A DNA stretch of 64,000 nucleotides from Actinokineospora inagensis DSM 44258 (GCF_000482865.1 NZ_AXWW01000014.1:1-64000); one strand, 5' to 3'; numbered from the stretch's first letter, positions 44,381 through 53,689 are shown. Numbers and translations: made by a program. The notes: a model not told the origin generated them from the sequence alone.

Positions 44381-46417
44381 TCACGCATCGCCCAGGGCGG
44401 CAAGCCGCTGGCGCACCCGCGCCCCGTCCTCGTGGCGGGACTGGGCGCCGAAGAGATCGAGCGCCCGCTGCCATGCCGCACGGGCTCGCACGACGTTTCC
44501 CAGCCCGGAGTACAGCGCGCCGAGACGGTCGAGCGTACCTGCCTCGTGGAAGGTGTTGCGGCCTCGCAACAGGTGCAGCGCGCGCTCGTAGTACTCGGTG
44601 GCCTCGACGTGCTTGCCGGTGAGCTGGGCCAAGTGCCCGAGGCTGTCCAGGGCGGTCGCCACCCCGTCGTGATCCTCGAGTCGTTCGTAGAGGTCGAGTG
44701 CCTCGGTCCCGTGCGTGCCGGCGTCGGCGAACCGCCCCAGCTTCGCCTCGCACCAGGCGGTCAGGTCGAGCGCGTCGGCGACTCGGTGTGGCTCGCCGAA
44801 CTCCCGGTACCGGTCCAAGGCGGCCTCAGCACGCGTCAACGCTTGGGAGAGGTGGCCCGCCCGCTCGTGTGTCCTGGCCAGGGTGCGGTGCACGTCGCCT
44901 TGGCCCGCGACGTCGCCGAGGTCGACAAACAGGGAGAGCGCGCGCTCAAGGTGGTCGAAGGTGCTGTCCACGTCACCGGATCGGGCGCTTGCCGAGCCGA
45001 GCAGCCGGTGCGCGACAGCCGTGCACGACGGGTCCCCGAGCTGTTGGGCGGCGGACAACGCCAGCCGCCACCCGTCCACCTGGTCCTGTGTCCTGGCCAT
45101 GCGCCACCAGTAGGAGTGCGTTGCCCAGCTCATCTGCCACACCTGGCGATGCCTGCCCAGCTCGACTGCCAATCGCTGGGCGGCGACGACCGCCGGGTGC
45201 TCGGTGTCGAACCAGGCCAGGGCGCCCGCGTAGTCGTCGAACGTGCGCGGGAGACTCCCCCGCACCGGTGGGTCAACCGTCAGTGGCTCCCGGTTGCGGT
45301 CAAGGTGCCGGTCGGCGGCGATGGCTGAGTGCAGGTAGTGGTCGACCAGCCGCGTCGTCGCTGAATGTGTGTTGCGCGCATGCTGGGCCGCGTGCAGCCG
45401 GACGAGGTCGTGCACCTGCCAACGGCCCGGCAAGTGCTCGTCGACCAAGGACGCGCGTTCCAACTCGCGGATCCGGCCCAGCACCTGCTCGGGCCGTGTT
45501 CCCGCCAGCGCCGCCAAACTGTGCACACTGAAGTCGGGCAGTGGCGCCCCCCCGATGAGCAGGAGCAGGTTCCTGCTCTTGGAGCTAAGCGAGTCGAAGG
45601 ACGACGACAGCACGTCAGCCAGTGTTGTCGCGGGCTCACCGGTGGCCAACACATCGATCCTCGTGGAGGCCTCCCGCAGCTCCTCCGCCACTGCAGCAAT
45701 GGAGAACGACGGGTGTGTGACCAGGCGCCCGGCCGCGACGCTGAGTGCCAGGGGAAGCCCCCCGCAGTAGTGCACCAGCTCGGTCAGCGCGGTAGGCTCA
45801 CGGCTGGCCCGGTCCGCCCCGATCCGTCGGGCCACCAAGCGCACAGCCTCGGGCTGGGTGAGCGGGTACAGCTTGACGCGCTCCAGTCCTGCGCTCGCGG
45901 ACAGACCGTCCAACCGGTCCCGGCTGGTCAACAGCGCGGTGTTGTCACCAGGACCGGGCAACAGATGCCCCATCTGCGCCTCGTCGGGCACATTGTCCAG
46001 CACCACCAACATCCGGCGTCCGGCAAGCAGACTGCGATACCGGCCGACCTGTGCGTCGAGGCTGGTGATCGGGGTTCGAGTGTCTGGGTCCAAGCCGTCG
46101 AGCAAGGCGCGCACGGCGTCAGCAGCTCGTTTTCCCCGCAGGTCCACATAGAGTTGACCGTCGGGGTAGAGGTCGACGTTGTGCCGCGCCCAATGCAGCA
46201 CCAAGCTCGTCTTGCCCACCCCACCCGTGCCGATGACGGCGACGTGGTCTCCGGCGCTGACTGCGGCGCTCAGGGCGTGCAGTTCCGTGTCCCTGCCGGA
46301 GAACCAGTGGTTGGCCAGGGGCAACTGCCGAGGGACGACCACAGGTAGCGGCGACGAGTGCAGGTGAACGTCGCCGCTGATGACACCGGATTGGACGATG
46401 TGGCTGGACGCGTTCAT
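44381..46417 (-). CDS. NB-ARC/TPR STAND protein
   Basis: A 678-residue protein. It starts MNASSHIVQSGVISGDVHLH, a pattern often seen before actinobacterial STAND modules. It has the FSGRDTELHALSAAV segment, Walker A GTGGVGKTSLVLHWA, MLVVLDNVPDEAQ, TSRDRLDG and the GLPLALSVAAGRL motif. A winged-helix region and TPR repeats from about 440 to the end follow. There is no DNA-binding domain, so it is probably a signal-sensing NTPase, not a SARP. ATG 46417 has AGGTGACC directly upstream and is preferred over ATG 46486. The neighbour across the divergent region is PadR. Confidence 0.85.
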   Translation of the reverse strand: MNASSHIVQSGVISGDVHLHSSPLPVVVPRQLPLANHWFSGRDTELHALSAAVSAGDHVAVIGTGGVGKTSLVLHWARHNVDLYPDGQLYVDLRGKRAADAVRALLDGLDPDTRTPITSLDAQVGRYRSLLAGRRMLVVLDNVPDEAQMGHLLPGPGDNTALLTSRDRLDGLSASAGLERVKLYPLTQPEAVRLVARRIGADRASREPTALTELVHYCGGLPLALSVAAGRLVTHPSFSIAAVAEELREASTRIDVLATGEPATTLADVLSSSFDSLSSKSRNLLLLIGGAPLPDFSVHSLAALAGTRPEQVLGRIRELERASLVDEHLPGRWQVHDLVRLHAAQHARNTHSATTRLVDHYLHSAIAADRHLDRNREPLTVDPPVRGSLPRTFDDYAGALAWFDTEHPAVVAAQRLAVELGRHRQVWQMSWATHSYWWRMARTQDQVDGWRLALSAAQQLGDPSCTAVAHRLLGSASARSGDVDSTFDHLERALSLFVDLGDVAGQGDVHRTLARTHERAGHLSQALTRAEAALDRYREFGEPHRVADALDLTAWCEAKLGRFADAGTHGTEALDLYERLEDHDGVATALDSLGHLAQLTGKHVEATEYYERALHLLRGRNTFHEAGTLDRLGALYSGLGNVVRARAAWQRALDLFGAQSRHEDGARVRQRLAALGDA

Positions 46418-46697
46418 GGTCACCTGGTTCTGGACACGCTCGGGCGCAAGGCGCACGGTCCTGTCACCCCCTGAACGATTGAACATCGAGGCTATCCCGG
46501 GCGGGCGGGCATCGCAGCGATCCCATGGCGCGATGTGTGGACCCCTGGTCCACAATGCCCGAGCACATGGGTGAAATTGAAGACTCCATCTCAGGGCGAA
46601 TGCCCCATCACTTGGCGTGACCACGGTCGGCGTGCTTCGCGGTGAGGCGCCAACCCGGCGCTGCCGCTAGGTGGTGTCGTGGCTCTGGACGCGCGGA
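46418..46697. other. divergent intergenic region
   Basis: 280 bases between the NB-ARC gene and the PadR operator. It must carry the NB-ARC promoter. No palindrome other than the PadR site and no RNA gene was recognised. Confidence 0.4.
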
Positions 46698-46715
46698 AGT
46701 CTATATAGGTAGACT
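46698..46715. promoter_or_regulatory. PadR operator candidate
   Basis: The inverted repeat AGTCTA-TATAGG-TAGACT ends 7 bases before the GTG of the PadR gene and includes an AT-rich TATA core suitable as a -10 box. The short distance suggests a leaderless or nearly leaderless transcript that the regulator represses itself. Confidence 0.65.
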
Positions 46716-46722
46716 TTGTGGC

Positions 46723-47025
46723 GTGCCTCGTCGACTGTCTGTGCAGACGCTTGCCGTGCTTGAGGTGTTGGCGCGGGAGCCGGATACGCCGCGTTATGGG
46801 TATGAGTTGGGCAAGGAGCTCGGGTTGAAGGCGGGGACGCTGTACCCGATCTTGATCCGGCTGTGTGAACGTGGCTTCCTCGAAGCGTTCTGGGAGGCCG
46901 ATCCGCCTGCGGGGAGGCCGGCCCGGCACCTCTACCGGATTCTCGGCGACGGGGTTCGGCTGGTCGACGAGGCTCGGCGGGGTTTTCCGGCGACGGGGCG
47001 GCGGGCGTTGGGGGGTGCGTGGTGA
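46723..47025 (+). CDS. PadR-family transcriptional regulator
   Basis: A 100-residue PadR winged-helix repressor, with LSVQTLAVLEVLAREPDTPRYG, then ELGLKAGTLYPILIRLCERGFLE and a wing GRPARHLYRILGDG. A short form without the C-terminal dimer helix extension is common in actinobacteria. GTG 46723 is chosen since the fold begins there and the operator lies just upstream. Its stop overlaps the start of the membrane protein gene, so the two form one operon. Confidence 0.88.
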   Translation: MPRRLSVQTLAVLEVLAREPDTPRYGYELGKELGLKAGTLYPILIRLCERGFLEAFWEADPPAGRPARHLYRILGDGVRLVDEARRGFPATGRRALGGAW

Positions 47026-47867
47026 TCCGACTGCTCAAGATCGCGTTCGCGCTGCTGCCGGGGCACCGACGTGAGTGGGGGCGGGCCATGCTTGCTGAAT
47101 CGGCCGCGATCTCGGACCAAGCCGAACGCCGCAGGTTTGCCCGTGGTTGCCTGCGAGCGGTTGTGTTTTCCGGTCCGACTCTCACCTATTACTTGGGGCT
47201 ACTGGCTTTTGGGACGGTTGTCGTCGTGCGAGCGGTTGGCTTGCCTATCGGTGGCGAGGCGATCGGACTGCTGGTTGTCGTGATCGGGTTGATCTGGTGG
47301 GGGCGTCAACGCTCCCCCGTCGATGCCCATTCCCGGGCGCTGCGGCTGGGCGGGTATGTGCTGGCCACAATCACAGTGTTGGAACTGCTGACCACCGGCA
47401 CCAACGACCCGGGAGGCTGGTGGCTCGCCGCCCTGGCCGTCGTCGCCTATCTCGCCGGGTTTATCCAGATCACCACGTCGACACTGATTGATTCCCGGCT
47501 GGTCGCCCAACTCGTCCCGGCTGGGCTCGCGCTGTGGTGGATCCCCATGCTCCTGTCCGACACCGTGCGGTCCATGCCACCGCTGGCCATCGCCGCCGCC
47601 TTCGCGGTTGTACCGGCGGGAATCGCGGCACGGCCTGGGGTTCGTGGTGTGATCAGCGGGCTGACCGCGACGACCGCAGTGCTGCTGCTCGTCTTTCTCA
47701 CTGCCGCCCTTACCTTCCACGCCGCCCCGGACTTGGCCCCCAACATCACCGGCCACGCTTCGGACAATCAGGTCGAAGCCCTTGACCCGTATGTCGTTGA
47801 CTTCCTGCTGGGTGCGTTGTTGAGCCTCGGGTTGGTGGGCTCGGCACGAATCCAGGGCGATGTGTAA
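47022..47867 (+). CDS. multi-pass membrane protein linked to PadR
   Basis: A 281-residue protein with a basic N-terminal helix (LLKIAFALLPGHRREWGRAM) and about seven transmembrane segments, e.g. YYLGLLAFGTVVVVRAVG, AIGLLVVVIGLIWW, ALWWIPMLLSDTV and VLLLVFLTAALTF. It has the look of the permease-like proteins that sit after PadR genes in actinobacteria. GTG 47022 overlaps the PadR stop; GTG 47019 is the alternative. The substrate is unknown. Confidence 0.75.
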   Translation: MIRLLKIAFALLPGHRREWGRAMLAESAAISDQAERRRFARGCLRAVVFSGPTLTYYLGLLAFGTVVVVRAVGLPIGGEAIGLLVVVIGLIWWGRQRSPVDAHSRALRLGGYVLATITVLELLTTGTNDPGGWWLAALAVVAYLAGFIQITTSTLIDSRLVAQLVPAGLALWWIPMLLSDTVRSMPPLAIAAAFAVVPAGIAARPGVRGVISGLTATTAVLLLVFLTAALTFHAAPDLAPNITGHASDNQVEALDPYVVDFLLGALLSLGLVGSARIQGDV

Positions 47868-47947
47868 CCCGGTGGGGTATTTGTTGGGATGGGTGGGGTT
47901 GAGGTGCTTGGTAGCTTGGATAAATCGCTGGGTGGGGAGGGGTTGGG

Positions 47948-50560
47948 GTGGACGAGGGGTTGGTGGTGAGTTCGTTGCGTGGGGGCGCTGCGGCGGTGTT
48001 GGAGAGGGAGGGAGCGCTGGGGGCGGTTCGGAAGTGCGTGGTTGAGGCTGGGCGGGGGGATGGGCGGCTGGTGTTGCTCGCAGGGGAAGCGGGGGTGGGG
48101 AAGTCGACGTTGGTGGGGGTGTTGCGGGGGGAGCTGGGGGGAGTTCGGTGGTCTTGGAGTGCTTGTGATGGGTTGTTCGTGCCGCGACCGCTGGGGCCGT
48201 TGTTTGATTTGGCTGATCAACTCGGGGGGGATTTGTGGCGGCGTTGCGTGGCGGGGGGTGATCGTGAGGAATTGTTTCGAGCGTTGGTGCGGGAGGTGGC
48301 CGCGCCCGGGGTGGTGGATGTGGTGGTGGTTGAGGACATTCACTGGGCTGATGAAGCGACGTTGGACCTGTTGCGGTTTTTGAGTCGGCGGTTGCGGGAC
48401 GCGGCGGTGGTGGTGATCGCCACCTATCGCGACGATGAAGGGGTGAGTGGGGCGTTGCGGGTTGCGCTTGGCGACCTGGCCGCGCAGCCGTCGACCCGGC
48501 GGGTTCGGTTGGCGCCGTTGTCGCTTGAATCGGTGCGGGTGTTGGTGGAGGGCAGCGGGTTCAGCGCGGACCGGGCGTTCGAGCTGACCGGCGGAAATCC
48601 CTTCTACGTGGCCGAAATGCTCCACGCCGGGGTGACCGAGGTGCCGGTGTCGGCGCGGGATGTGGTTCTCGCGCGGGCGGCGCGCCTGGGTGGGGCGGCT
48701 CGGGGATACCTGGACGTCGCCGCGATGATCGGCGCCAAAGTTGAGGTGTCGTTGTTGGCGGAGGTGTGTCCGGATCTGGTGGCGTTGGACGAATTGCCCG
48801 CGTCTGGTCTGCTGGTTGTGGATGGTCGGTGGTTCCGATTTCGGCACGAGATCGCGCGGCTTGCGGTCGCTCAAGCCATTCCCGCGCACCGTGCTCACTC
48901 GATTCACCAGAGGTTGTTGACCGCACTGTGTGCGCGCGGCTGCGCTGATGAGGCCCGGATGGCTTTTCACGCCGAGGAATGCGGGGATGGGGAGGCTGTG
49001 CTGCGCTACGCCCCGGCGGCCGCGAGGCGCGCCGCACGGCTCGGGTCACACCATGAGGCGGCTGCACAGTTCGAGCGCGCGCTGCGGTTCGCCGATCGGG
49101 CTGGTTTGGTTGTGCGCGCGGAGTTGTACGAAGGGTTGGCGGACGAATCGGCGTTGTTGGGGCGGTTGCCGGTGGCCGAAGAAGCCGCGGAAAAAGCATT
49201 GGCTTCATGGCGTGAGGCGGGCGATCGGTTACGCGAGGGGGCGGCGTTGGCGCGGCTGTCCCGTATCAGGTGGGCCTTGTGTCGCGGTCGGGACGCGGTC
49301 GTGGCGGCGCGGGCGAGCGTGTCCGTCCTGGAGCGGGTTGGATCCAGCGTCGAACTCGCTGAAGCGTATGCGACGCTGGCGAATCAGCGGATGTTGCACG
49401 CCGACTACGACACCGCGACCGCCTTGGCCAGGCGGGCGCAGAAACTGGCCGCACAGTTCGGCGTCACCGATGTGCTCAGCGACGCGTTGAACACGGAAGC
49501 CGCAAGCCGCTCGTGCCAGGGTCTGGAATGGACAGCGCTGATGCGCCGAGCGCTGGACATCGCGTTGGCCGGTCGACACCAGCAACAAGCCGCGCGGGCG
49601 CACGTCAACCTGTCCGTGATCGCGGTCGAGCGGTGGCAATTCGTTGAGGCGGAACAATATCTCGCCGAGGGGATTGAGTACTGCGACGACCATGGTCTCG
49701 CCACCTACGCCATCCGCCTGCGTGGTGAGTTGGCGAACCTGTACGAACGCACTGGGCGGTGGGGGGAGGCGTTGGCCGTGACCAACGAGCTTTTCCGCGG
49801 TGTCGACCAATCGCCGGTCAATCGGTTGTGTGGATTGGTGAGGCTGGGGGTGATCCGCGCCCGGCGTGGCGAACCGGGTGTCTGGGAATGCCTGGACGAG
49901 GCGTCCGCGATCGCGGATGGCCAGGATGAGCCGCCGTTCCGGGTATTCACGCGACTGGCCCGTGCCGAGGCGCACTGGCTCGCGGGCGATGGCCTGGCGG
50001 CTCGTCGGGAGGCGGAGTCGGCCGAGCAGACGGCGGGAACCCGCGTCGACTGGCACCGTGGGGCCGTCGCGGTGTGGCTGCGTCGGACCGGCTCCGAACG
50101 ATCGACCTGTGGCGATGTTGCCGAACCCCACCGCGATCTGCTCAACGGGGACACAAATCGGGCGGTGGACGCCTGGAACCGCCTTGGCTGCCCGTATGAG
50201 GCGGGCATGGCCCTGTTGGACTCCGACCAAGACGCATTCCTCCGTCAGGCGTTCACCATCTTCACCGAACTTGGCGCTTCGGCCGCGGTCATGTTGACGC
50301 GTCGCGCATTGCGCAGGTTGGGCGCGCGGGCCATTCCCGCCGGACCGAGAACGGCCACACGGGCTCATCCACTCGGGCTGACCCGCCGTGAGCACGAGGT
50401 GCTCGGCTTGCTCGCGGAAGGGCACACGAATGCCCAGATCGGCGGCCATCTGTGCATTTCGGCCAAAACCGTCGACCACCACGTTTCGGCCATCCTGGCG
50501 AAACTCGGCGTCCCGGACCGGGCGTCCGCAGGCCGGGTGGCCCGACGTGCCCTGGCCTGA
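47948..50560 (+). CDS. LAL-type LuxR-family regulator
   Basis: An 870-residue large ATP-binding LuxR regulator. The N-terminal AAA/STAND module has Walker A LAGEAGVGKSTLVG, VVVVEDIHWADEATLDLL (Walker B) and TYRDDEG. A TPR-like middle is rich in Ala and Arg. The C-terminal LuxR helix-turn-helix reads LTRREHEVLGLLAEGHTN followed by CISAKTVDHHVSAILAKL. GTG 47948 is the start. The first 600 bases use unusually many GGG and GTT-type codons compared with neighbours, which hints at different ancestry. It stands alone, with a secreted-protein gene 145 bases downstream. Confidence 0.92.
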   Translation: MDEGLVVSSLRGGAAAVLEREGALGAVRKCVVEAGRGDGRLVLLAGEAGVGKSTLVGVLRGELGGVRWSWSACDGLFVPRPLGPLFDLADQLGGDLWRRCVAGGDREELFRALVREVAAPGVVDVVVVEDIHWADEATLDLLRFLSRRLRDAAVVVIATYRDDEGVSGALRVALGDLAAQPSTRRVRLAPLSLESVRVLVEGSGFSADRAFELTGGNPFYVAEMLHAGVTEVPVSARDVVLARAARLGGAARGYLDVAAMIGAKVEVSLLAEVCPDLVALDELPASGLLVVDGRWFRFRHEIARLAVAQAIPAHRAHSIHQRLLTALCARGCADEARMAFHAEECGDGEAVLRYAPAAARRAARLGSHHEAAAQFERALRFADRAGLVVRAELYEGLADESALLGRLPVAEEAAEKALASWREAGDRLREGAALARLSRIRWALCRGRDAVVAARASVSVLERVGSSVELAEAYATLANQRMLHADYDTATALARRAQKLAAQFGVTDVLSDALNTEAASRSCQGLEWTALMRRALDIALAGRHQQQAARAHVNLSVIAVERWQFVEAEQYLAEGIEYCDDHGLATYAIRLRGELANLYERTGRWGEALAVTNELFRGVDQSPVNRLCGLVRLGVIRARRGEPGVWECLDEASAIADGQDEPPFRVFTRLARAEAHWLAGDGLAARREAESAEQTAGTRVDWHRGAVAVWLRRTGSERSTCGDVAEPHRDLLNGDTNRAVDAWNRLGCPYEAGMALLDSDQDAFLRQAFTIFTELGASAAVMLTRRALRRLGARAIPAGPRTATRAHPLGLTRREHEVLGLLAEGHTNAQIGGHLCISAKTVDHHVSAILAKLGVPDRASAGRVARRALA

Positions 50561-50704
50561 GCGAAGATGGGGAACCGAACACGAAACATGGGGAACCGCT
50601 CCCGATACGCGCGGCACGCCCGCTGCGTAGCGTCGTCACCCGGACCGCAACGGGAAACCGACCGGTCATCGTTGGGAAATCCGGAGTGAAAGGGGAGTTC
50701 AACC

Positions 50705-51271
50705 GTGGAATTCCGCAGGAAGATCACCGGGGTGTTGCTGGGGGCGGCGGCGTTGACCACCGCCATCGCCGGATCGGGGGTGGCGGTCGCCCAGGCGGCG
50801 CCGAGCCCGACCAGCCAGGTCACGCCGTTCGCCACCGTCTTCAACCCCATCGTCAACTTCGGCGACCGCACCAAGTGCATGTCGGCACCGACCCCGGCCG
50901 TGAACACCGCGGTCATCGAGGCGAGGTGCGACGGCAGCGACGCGCAGAGCTGGGAGGTGAAGTCGTTCGGGACCAACATCTGGCAGTTCCTCAACAAGAA
51001 CGGCACCGGCTTCTGCCTGTTCGCGTTCTCGCCGCCGCCGCGCAACGGTGCCCCGATGGGCTTGAACAACTGCCGGACGGTCAGCAATGAGGAGTTCAAC
51101 ACGCACACCTCGTCGACCGGTTTCGTGAGCCTGGAGTCCAGGACCGGTTTCACCAACACCGGCTTCTGCGTCGACGTGCCCGGAGGGGCGACGGCGCCGT
51201 ACGGCGAGCAACTGGAACTCTTCCAGTGCAACGGGAGCCAGTCGCAGTCCTGGCACGTCGTTTTCCCGTGA
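50705..51271 (+). CDS. secreted QxW (ricin-type) lectin-like protein
   Basis: A 188-residue protein with a signal peptide (MEFRRKITGVLLGAAALTTA, Ala-x-Ala site near 32). It then has a single beta-trefoil-like domain with QSWEVKSF and SQSWHVVFP (QxW motifs) and paired cysteines. Such domains bind carbohydrate. The GTG 50705 start follows a GGGGAG site. It is followed by a hairpin and a convergent SDR gene. It is probably an extracellular lectin or carbohydrate-binding protein with no catalytic partner here. Confidence 0.75.
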   Translation: MEFRRKITGVLLGAAALTTAIAGSGVAVAQAAPSPTSQVTPFATVFNPIVNFGDRTKCMSAPTPAVNTAVIEARCDGSDAQSWEVKSFGTNIWQFLNKNGTGFCLFAFSPPPRNGAPMGLNNCRTVSNEEFNTHTSSTGFVSLESRTGFTNTGFCVDVPGGATAPYGEQLELFQCNGSQSQSWHVVFP

Positions 51272-51278
51272 TCGACCC

Positions 51279-51307
51279 GGTGCCCGCGGCACACCGCCGC
51301 GGGCACC
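51279..51307. terminator. bidirectional terminator hairpin
   Basis: GGTGCCCGCGG (51279-51289) pairs with CCGCGGGCACC (51297-51307) over a 7-base loop. It lies between the convergent lectin-like and SDR genes, 8 bases from each stop. Confidence 0.75.
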
Positions 51308-51314
51308 ACCACTG

Positions 51315-52019
51315 TCAGAATGCGTCGAACACCTGCTCCGCGCGGTCGCGGATTTGGTACATGTTCCAAGCGGCGTCCGCCACATGGTCCGGGTTGAGGG
51401 TGTGCCCGGCAATCGTGCCGTATTTGGCGGGGTCGGCGGTAATCATGGCGTGGATGTCGCCGCGTTCGATGAGACCGCCGATCGTCAGCGCTCCGGCGTA
51501 AATTCCGCGGTCGGTCAGCGCGGCGTTGAGGGTCAGGGCGTAGTTGCGCAAGGCGGCGGTGGGGAGCACGAGTTGGCCGAGCGCGGGCATCGGGCGGACA
51601 GCGGAAAGACCGCCTGCGAAGATCAGCCCGCCCGTCCCGCGGGCCAGCATGCCCGGCAGCACGGTGTGCACGACCTGCACCGCGGGCCACACCCAGTCGA
51701 ACGCCGATCGCGCGATGGGGACGTCGACCTCGGTGATCGGCACGATGGGTTGGACCGGGGTGGGGCCGTAGTAGGCGACCTCGATGTCCCCGATCTCCGC
51801 CAGCACGTCCGCCAACCGCTCCGCGTCGGTGACGTCCGCAGTGTGCGCAGTCGCTTCGACGCCGTTTTTCGCCAGGTCAGCCAGGTATCCGCCGTGTCGC
51901 GCACCGCCGCGCGACACGAGCGCGACCCGGAACCCTTCCCGCCCGAACCGCCGCGCCAGGGACATCCCCAGGCCCGGTCCCACTCCGATGATCGCGGCAA
52001 CCCGCTTATCTTGAGGCAC
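51315..52019 (-). CDS. short-chain dehydrogenase/reductase
   Basis: A 234-residue SDR-like protein. The nucleotide-binding motif is IIGVGPGLGMSLARRF (GxGPGLG variant) near residues 11-17. The usual NNAG strand reads AYYGPTP and the active-site region lacks the classical YxxxK, reading LPTAALRNYALTL. The catalytic tetrad is thus incomplete, and it may be an atypical SDR. The GTG start sits inside one of two operator palindromes. It is divergent from, and probably repressed by, the adjacent TetR regulator. Confidence 0.8.
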   Translation of the reverse strand: MPQDKRVAAIIGVGPGLGMSLARRFGREGFRVALVSRGGARHGGYLADLAKNGVEATAHTADVTDAERLADVLAEIGDIEVAYYGPTPVQPIVPITEVDVPIARSAFDWVWPAVQVVHTVLPGMLARGTGGLIFAGGLSAVRPMPALGQLVLPTAALRNYALTLNAALTDRGIYAGALTIGGLIERGDIHAMITADPAKYGTIAGHTLNPDHVADAAWNMYQIRDRAEQVFDAF

Positions 52020-52055
52020 CCCTCAACATTACCCCGTACCCGAGGCACCCCTCAA
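52011..52055. promoter_or_regulatory. double TetR operator candidate
   Basis: GAGGCACCCCTCAA occurs twice, at 52013-52026 and 52042-52055. The first copy extends to the palindrome TTGAGG-CACC-CCTCAA at 52011-52026. The copies sit in the 41-base gap and across the SDR start codon, 29 bases apart in phase for two dimers. Binding here would shut both promoters. Confidence 0.7.
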
Positions 52056-52060
52056 GTACG

Positions 52061-52624
52061 ATGTGCGCCATGACCAGACCGCTGCGCCGCGACGCGGCCC
52101 GCAACCGCGACCACCTGCTGCGCGCGGCCGCGGCCGTCTTCACCGAACAGGGCCTGGCCGGGTCCCTGGAGGAGGTCGCGCGCCGTGCGGGCGTCAGCAT
52201 CGGCACGCTGTACAACCACTTCCCCACCCGCGACACCCTCATCGACGCCCTGCTGCCCCCGCGCCTGGCCGCCGTCGACGGGTTCGCCGCCGAGGCCGCG
52301 GCCGAGCCCGACCCGTGGCTGGCTTTCACCGGATTCGCCACGAACCTGTTGTCCCAGCTCACCAAGGACCGCGCCCTGCTTGAGGCGTTCACCGGCGACC
52401 ACCCGGCGGCCGCCGCCCTCGCCGACGCGTGCCGCCACGGGATGTCCCACCTGTCCACCGTCCTCACCCGCGCCCGCCAGGCAGGCGCCATCCGCCCCGA
52501 CGCCACCGACCAGGACGTCGTCAACCTGCTCTGGGCCCTCTCCCTCCTCGGCGAAACCACGGGCGAAGGCGCCTGGCGCCAACCCCTGCACTTCGCCCTC
52601 GACGGTTTCGTCAACCGCCGTTGA
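52061..52624 (+). CDS. TetR-family transcriptional regulator
   Basis: A 187-residue TetR repressor. The helix-turn-helix is LLRAAAAVFTEQGLAGSLEE then GVSIGTLYNHFPTRD, and the ligand-binding core is helical (LLSQLTKDRALLEAFTGDH). ATG 52061 leaves only 5 bases to the operator, and ATG 52070 (MTRPLRRDA) is equally likely. It faces the SDR gene and is likely its ligand-responsive repressor. Confidence 0.88.
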   Translation: MCAMTRPLRRDAARNRDHLLRAAAAVFTEQGLAGSLEEVARRAGVSIGTLYNHFPTRDTLIDALLPPRLAAVDGFAAEAAAEPDPWLAFTGFATNLLSQLTKDRALLEAFTGDHPAAAALADACRHGMSHLSTVLTRARQAGAIRPDATDQDVVNLLWALSLLGETTGEGAWRQPLHFALDGFVNRR

Positions 52625-52702
52625 CCCTCACGTCGCGGTAGGACGGATAGTCGGTGGGCGGCCGATGCAGAGGGCGCACGGCTCTGGAGCCGAGTAGTCG
52701 GA

Positions 52703-53689
52703 CTAGCCCTGGTGATCACCATCATGATCGTCGTAGTCGTGATGGTCATCGTGATCGTTGTGATGGTCGTCGTGGTCATCGTGGTCGTGATCGTCGTAGT
52801 CGTGGTCTTCGGTGGTGGGGTGGTCGTCGGGGTGGTGGTGTGGGGTGGATGTGTTGGGGTGGTTGGGTTTGTCGGAGAGGTGCGACTCGGGGTGGGTGGG
52901 TTCGGCCCAGTCGTGGTTTGGGTCGTCGTGGTGGTGGGGGTCGGGGAGGTGGGCACCGCCGAGGGTTAGGGCGGCTTCGGCGGCGAGTTTGTCCCGTTTG
53001 TGTTTGTGGTGCACCAGGAGCAGGGCGCCCATTCCGGCTACGGTTGCCGGTGTCGCGGTGCCGTGCCAGTCGGCGGGGGCGGCGTGTGGGTCGAGGGCGG
53101 GGCCGGAGATGGGGGTGTGGACCCAGCACAGTGGATCGCCGTAGCGGGGGTTCAGGGTGAGTTTGACGAAATCGGTGGCCGCGATTCCGGGGTAGTCGTC
53201 GAGGAAGACGTCGCGGTACAGGTTGTCCGGGACGGCCAGGCCGAGGTCGCTGCTTGTCGCGTTCTTGACGTATGCCTTGAAATCGGGCGAATCCACCATG
53301 TCGGTGACCGTGACAATCGCGCGGCTGACGTGCCCCAGTGGTCCGCTTGAGTGCAGGCCCTGATTCACCGCGACCCGGATCCGCATTCGGCCGAATGGAC
53401 CTGGTGCCTCGTTGTTCCGGTGGAGCGCGTGCCGCAGTCCCAGCACCAGCGCGGGCAGCACCTTGGCCTCCGGTAGCCCTTCCGGCAGTACGAACAGCGC
53501 GCCGTCGCCCAGATTCTGGCGCCGCAGCACGGTGGCCCGCCGGACTCGGGCTCGGTCGAACGCGTATTGCATGACGGCCAACAACCGCCGTTGCGCGTCG
53601 AGGTGATCGGAATACCGTACGCGTTTGGTGTACCCCTCGATGTCGACGACCATCATGAGACGGCGTCTTCGATCCACGAAACCACCCAT
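52703..53689 (-). CDS. nucleotidyl-cyclase-like protein with His/Asp-rich tail
   Basis: A 328-residue protein. Residues 10-200 resemble a class III nucleotidyl cyclase homology domain: the first metal Asp is in MMVVDIEGYTKR and the second in QNLGDGALFVLP. A possible membrane segment (VAGMGALLLVHHKHKR) is near 218-228. From about 240 to the end the chain is almost only His, Asp, Pro and Asn, with dozens of His and Asp. Its DNA is a repetitive GTCGTGATC-like tract (52703-52850). The tail should bind divalent metals. It is divergent from the dynamin operon. Confidence 0.75.
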   Translation of the reverse strand: MGGFVDRRRRLMMVVDIEGYTKRVRYSDHLDAQRRLLAVMQYAFDRARVRRATVLRRQNLGDGALFVLPEGLPEAKVLPALVLGLRHALHRNNEAPGPFGRMRIRVAVNQGLHSSGPLGHVSRAIVTVTDMVDSPDFKAYVKNATSSDLGLAVPDNLYRDVFLDDYPGIAATDFVKLTLNPRYGDPLCWVHTPISGPALDPHAAPADWHGTATPATVAGMGALLLVHHKHKRDKLAAEAALTLGGAHLPDPHHHDDPNHDWAEPTHPESHLSDKPNHPNTSTPHHHPDDHPTTEDHDYDDHDHDDHDDHHNDHDDHHDYDDHDGDHQG

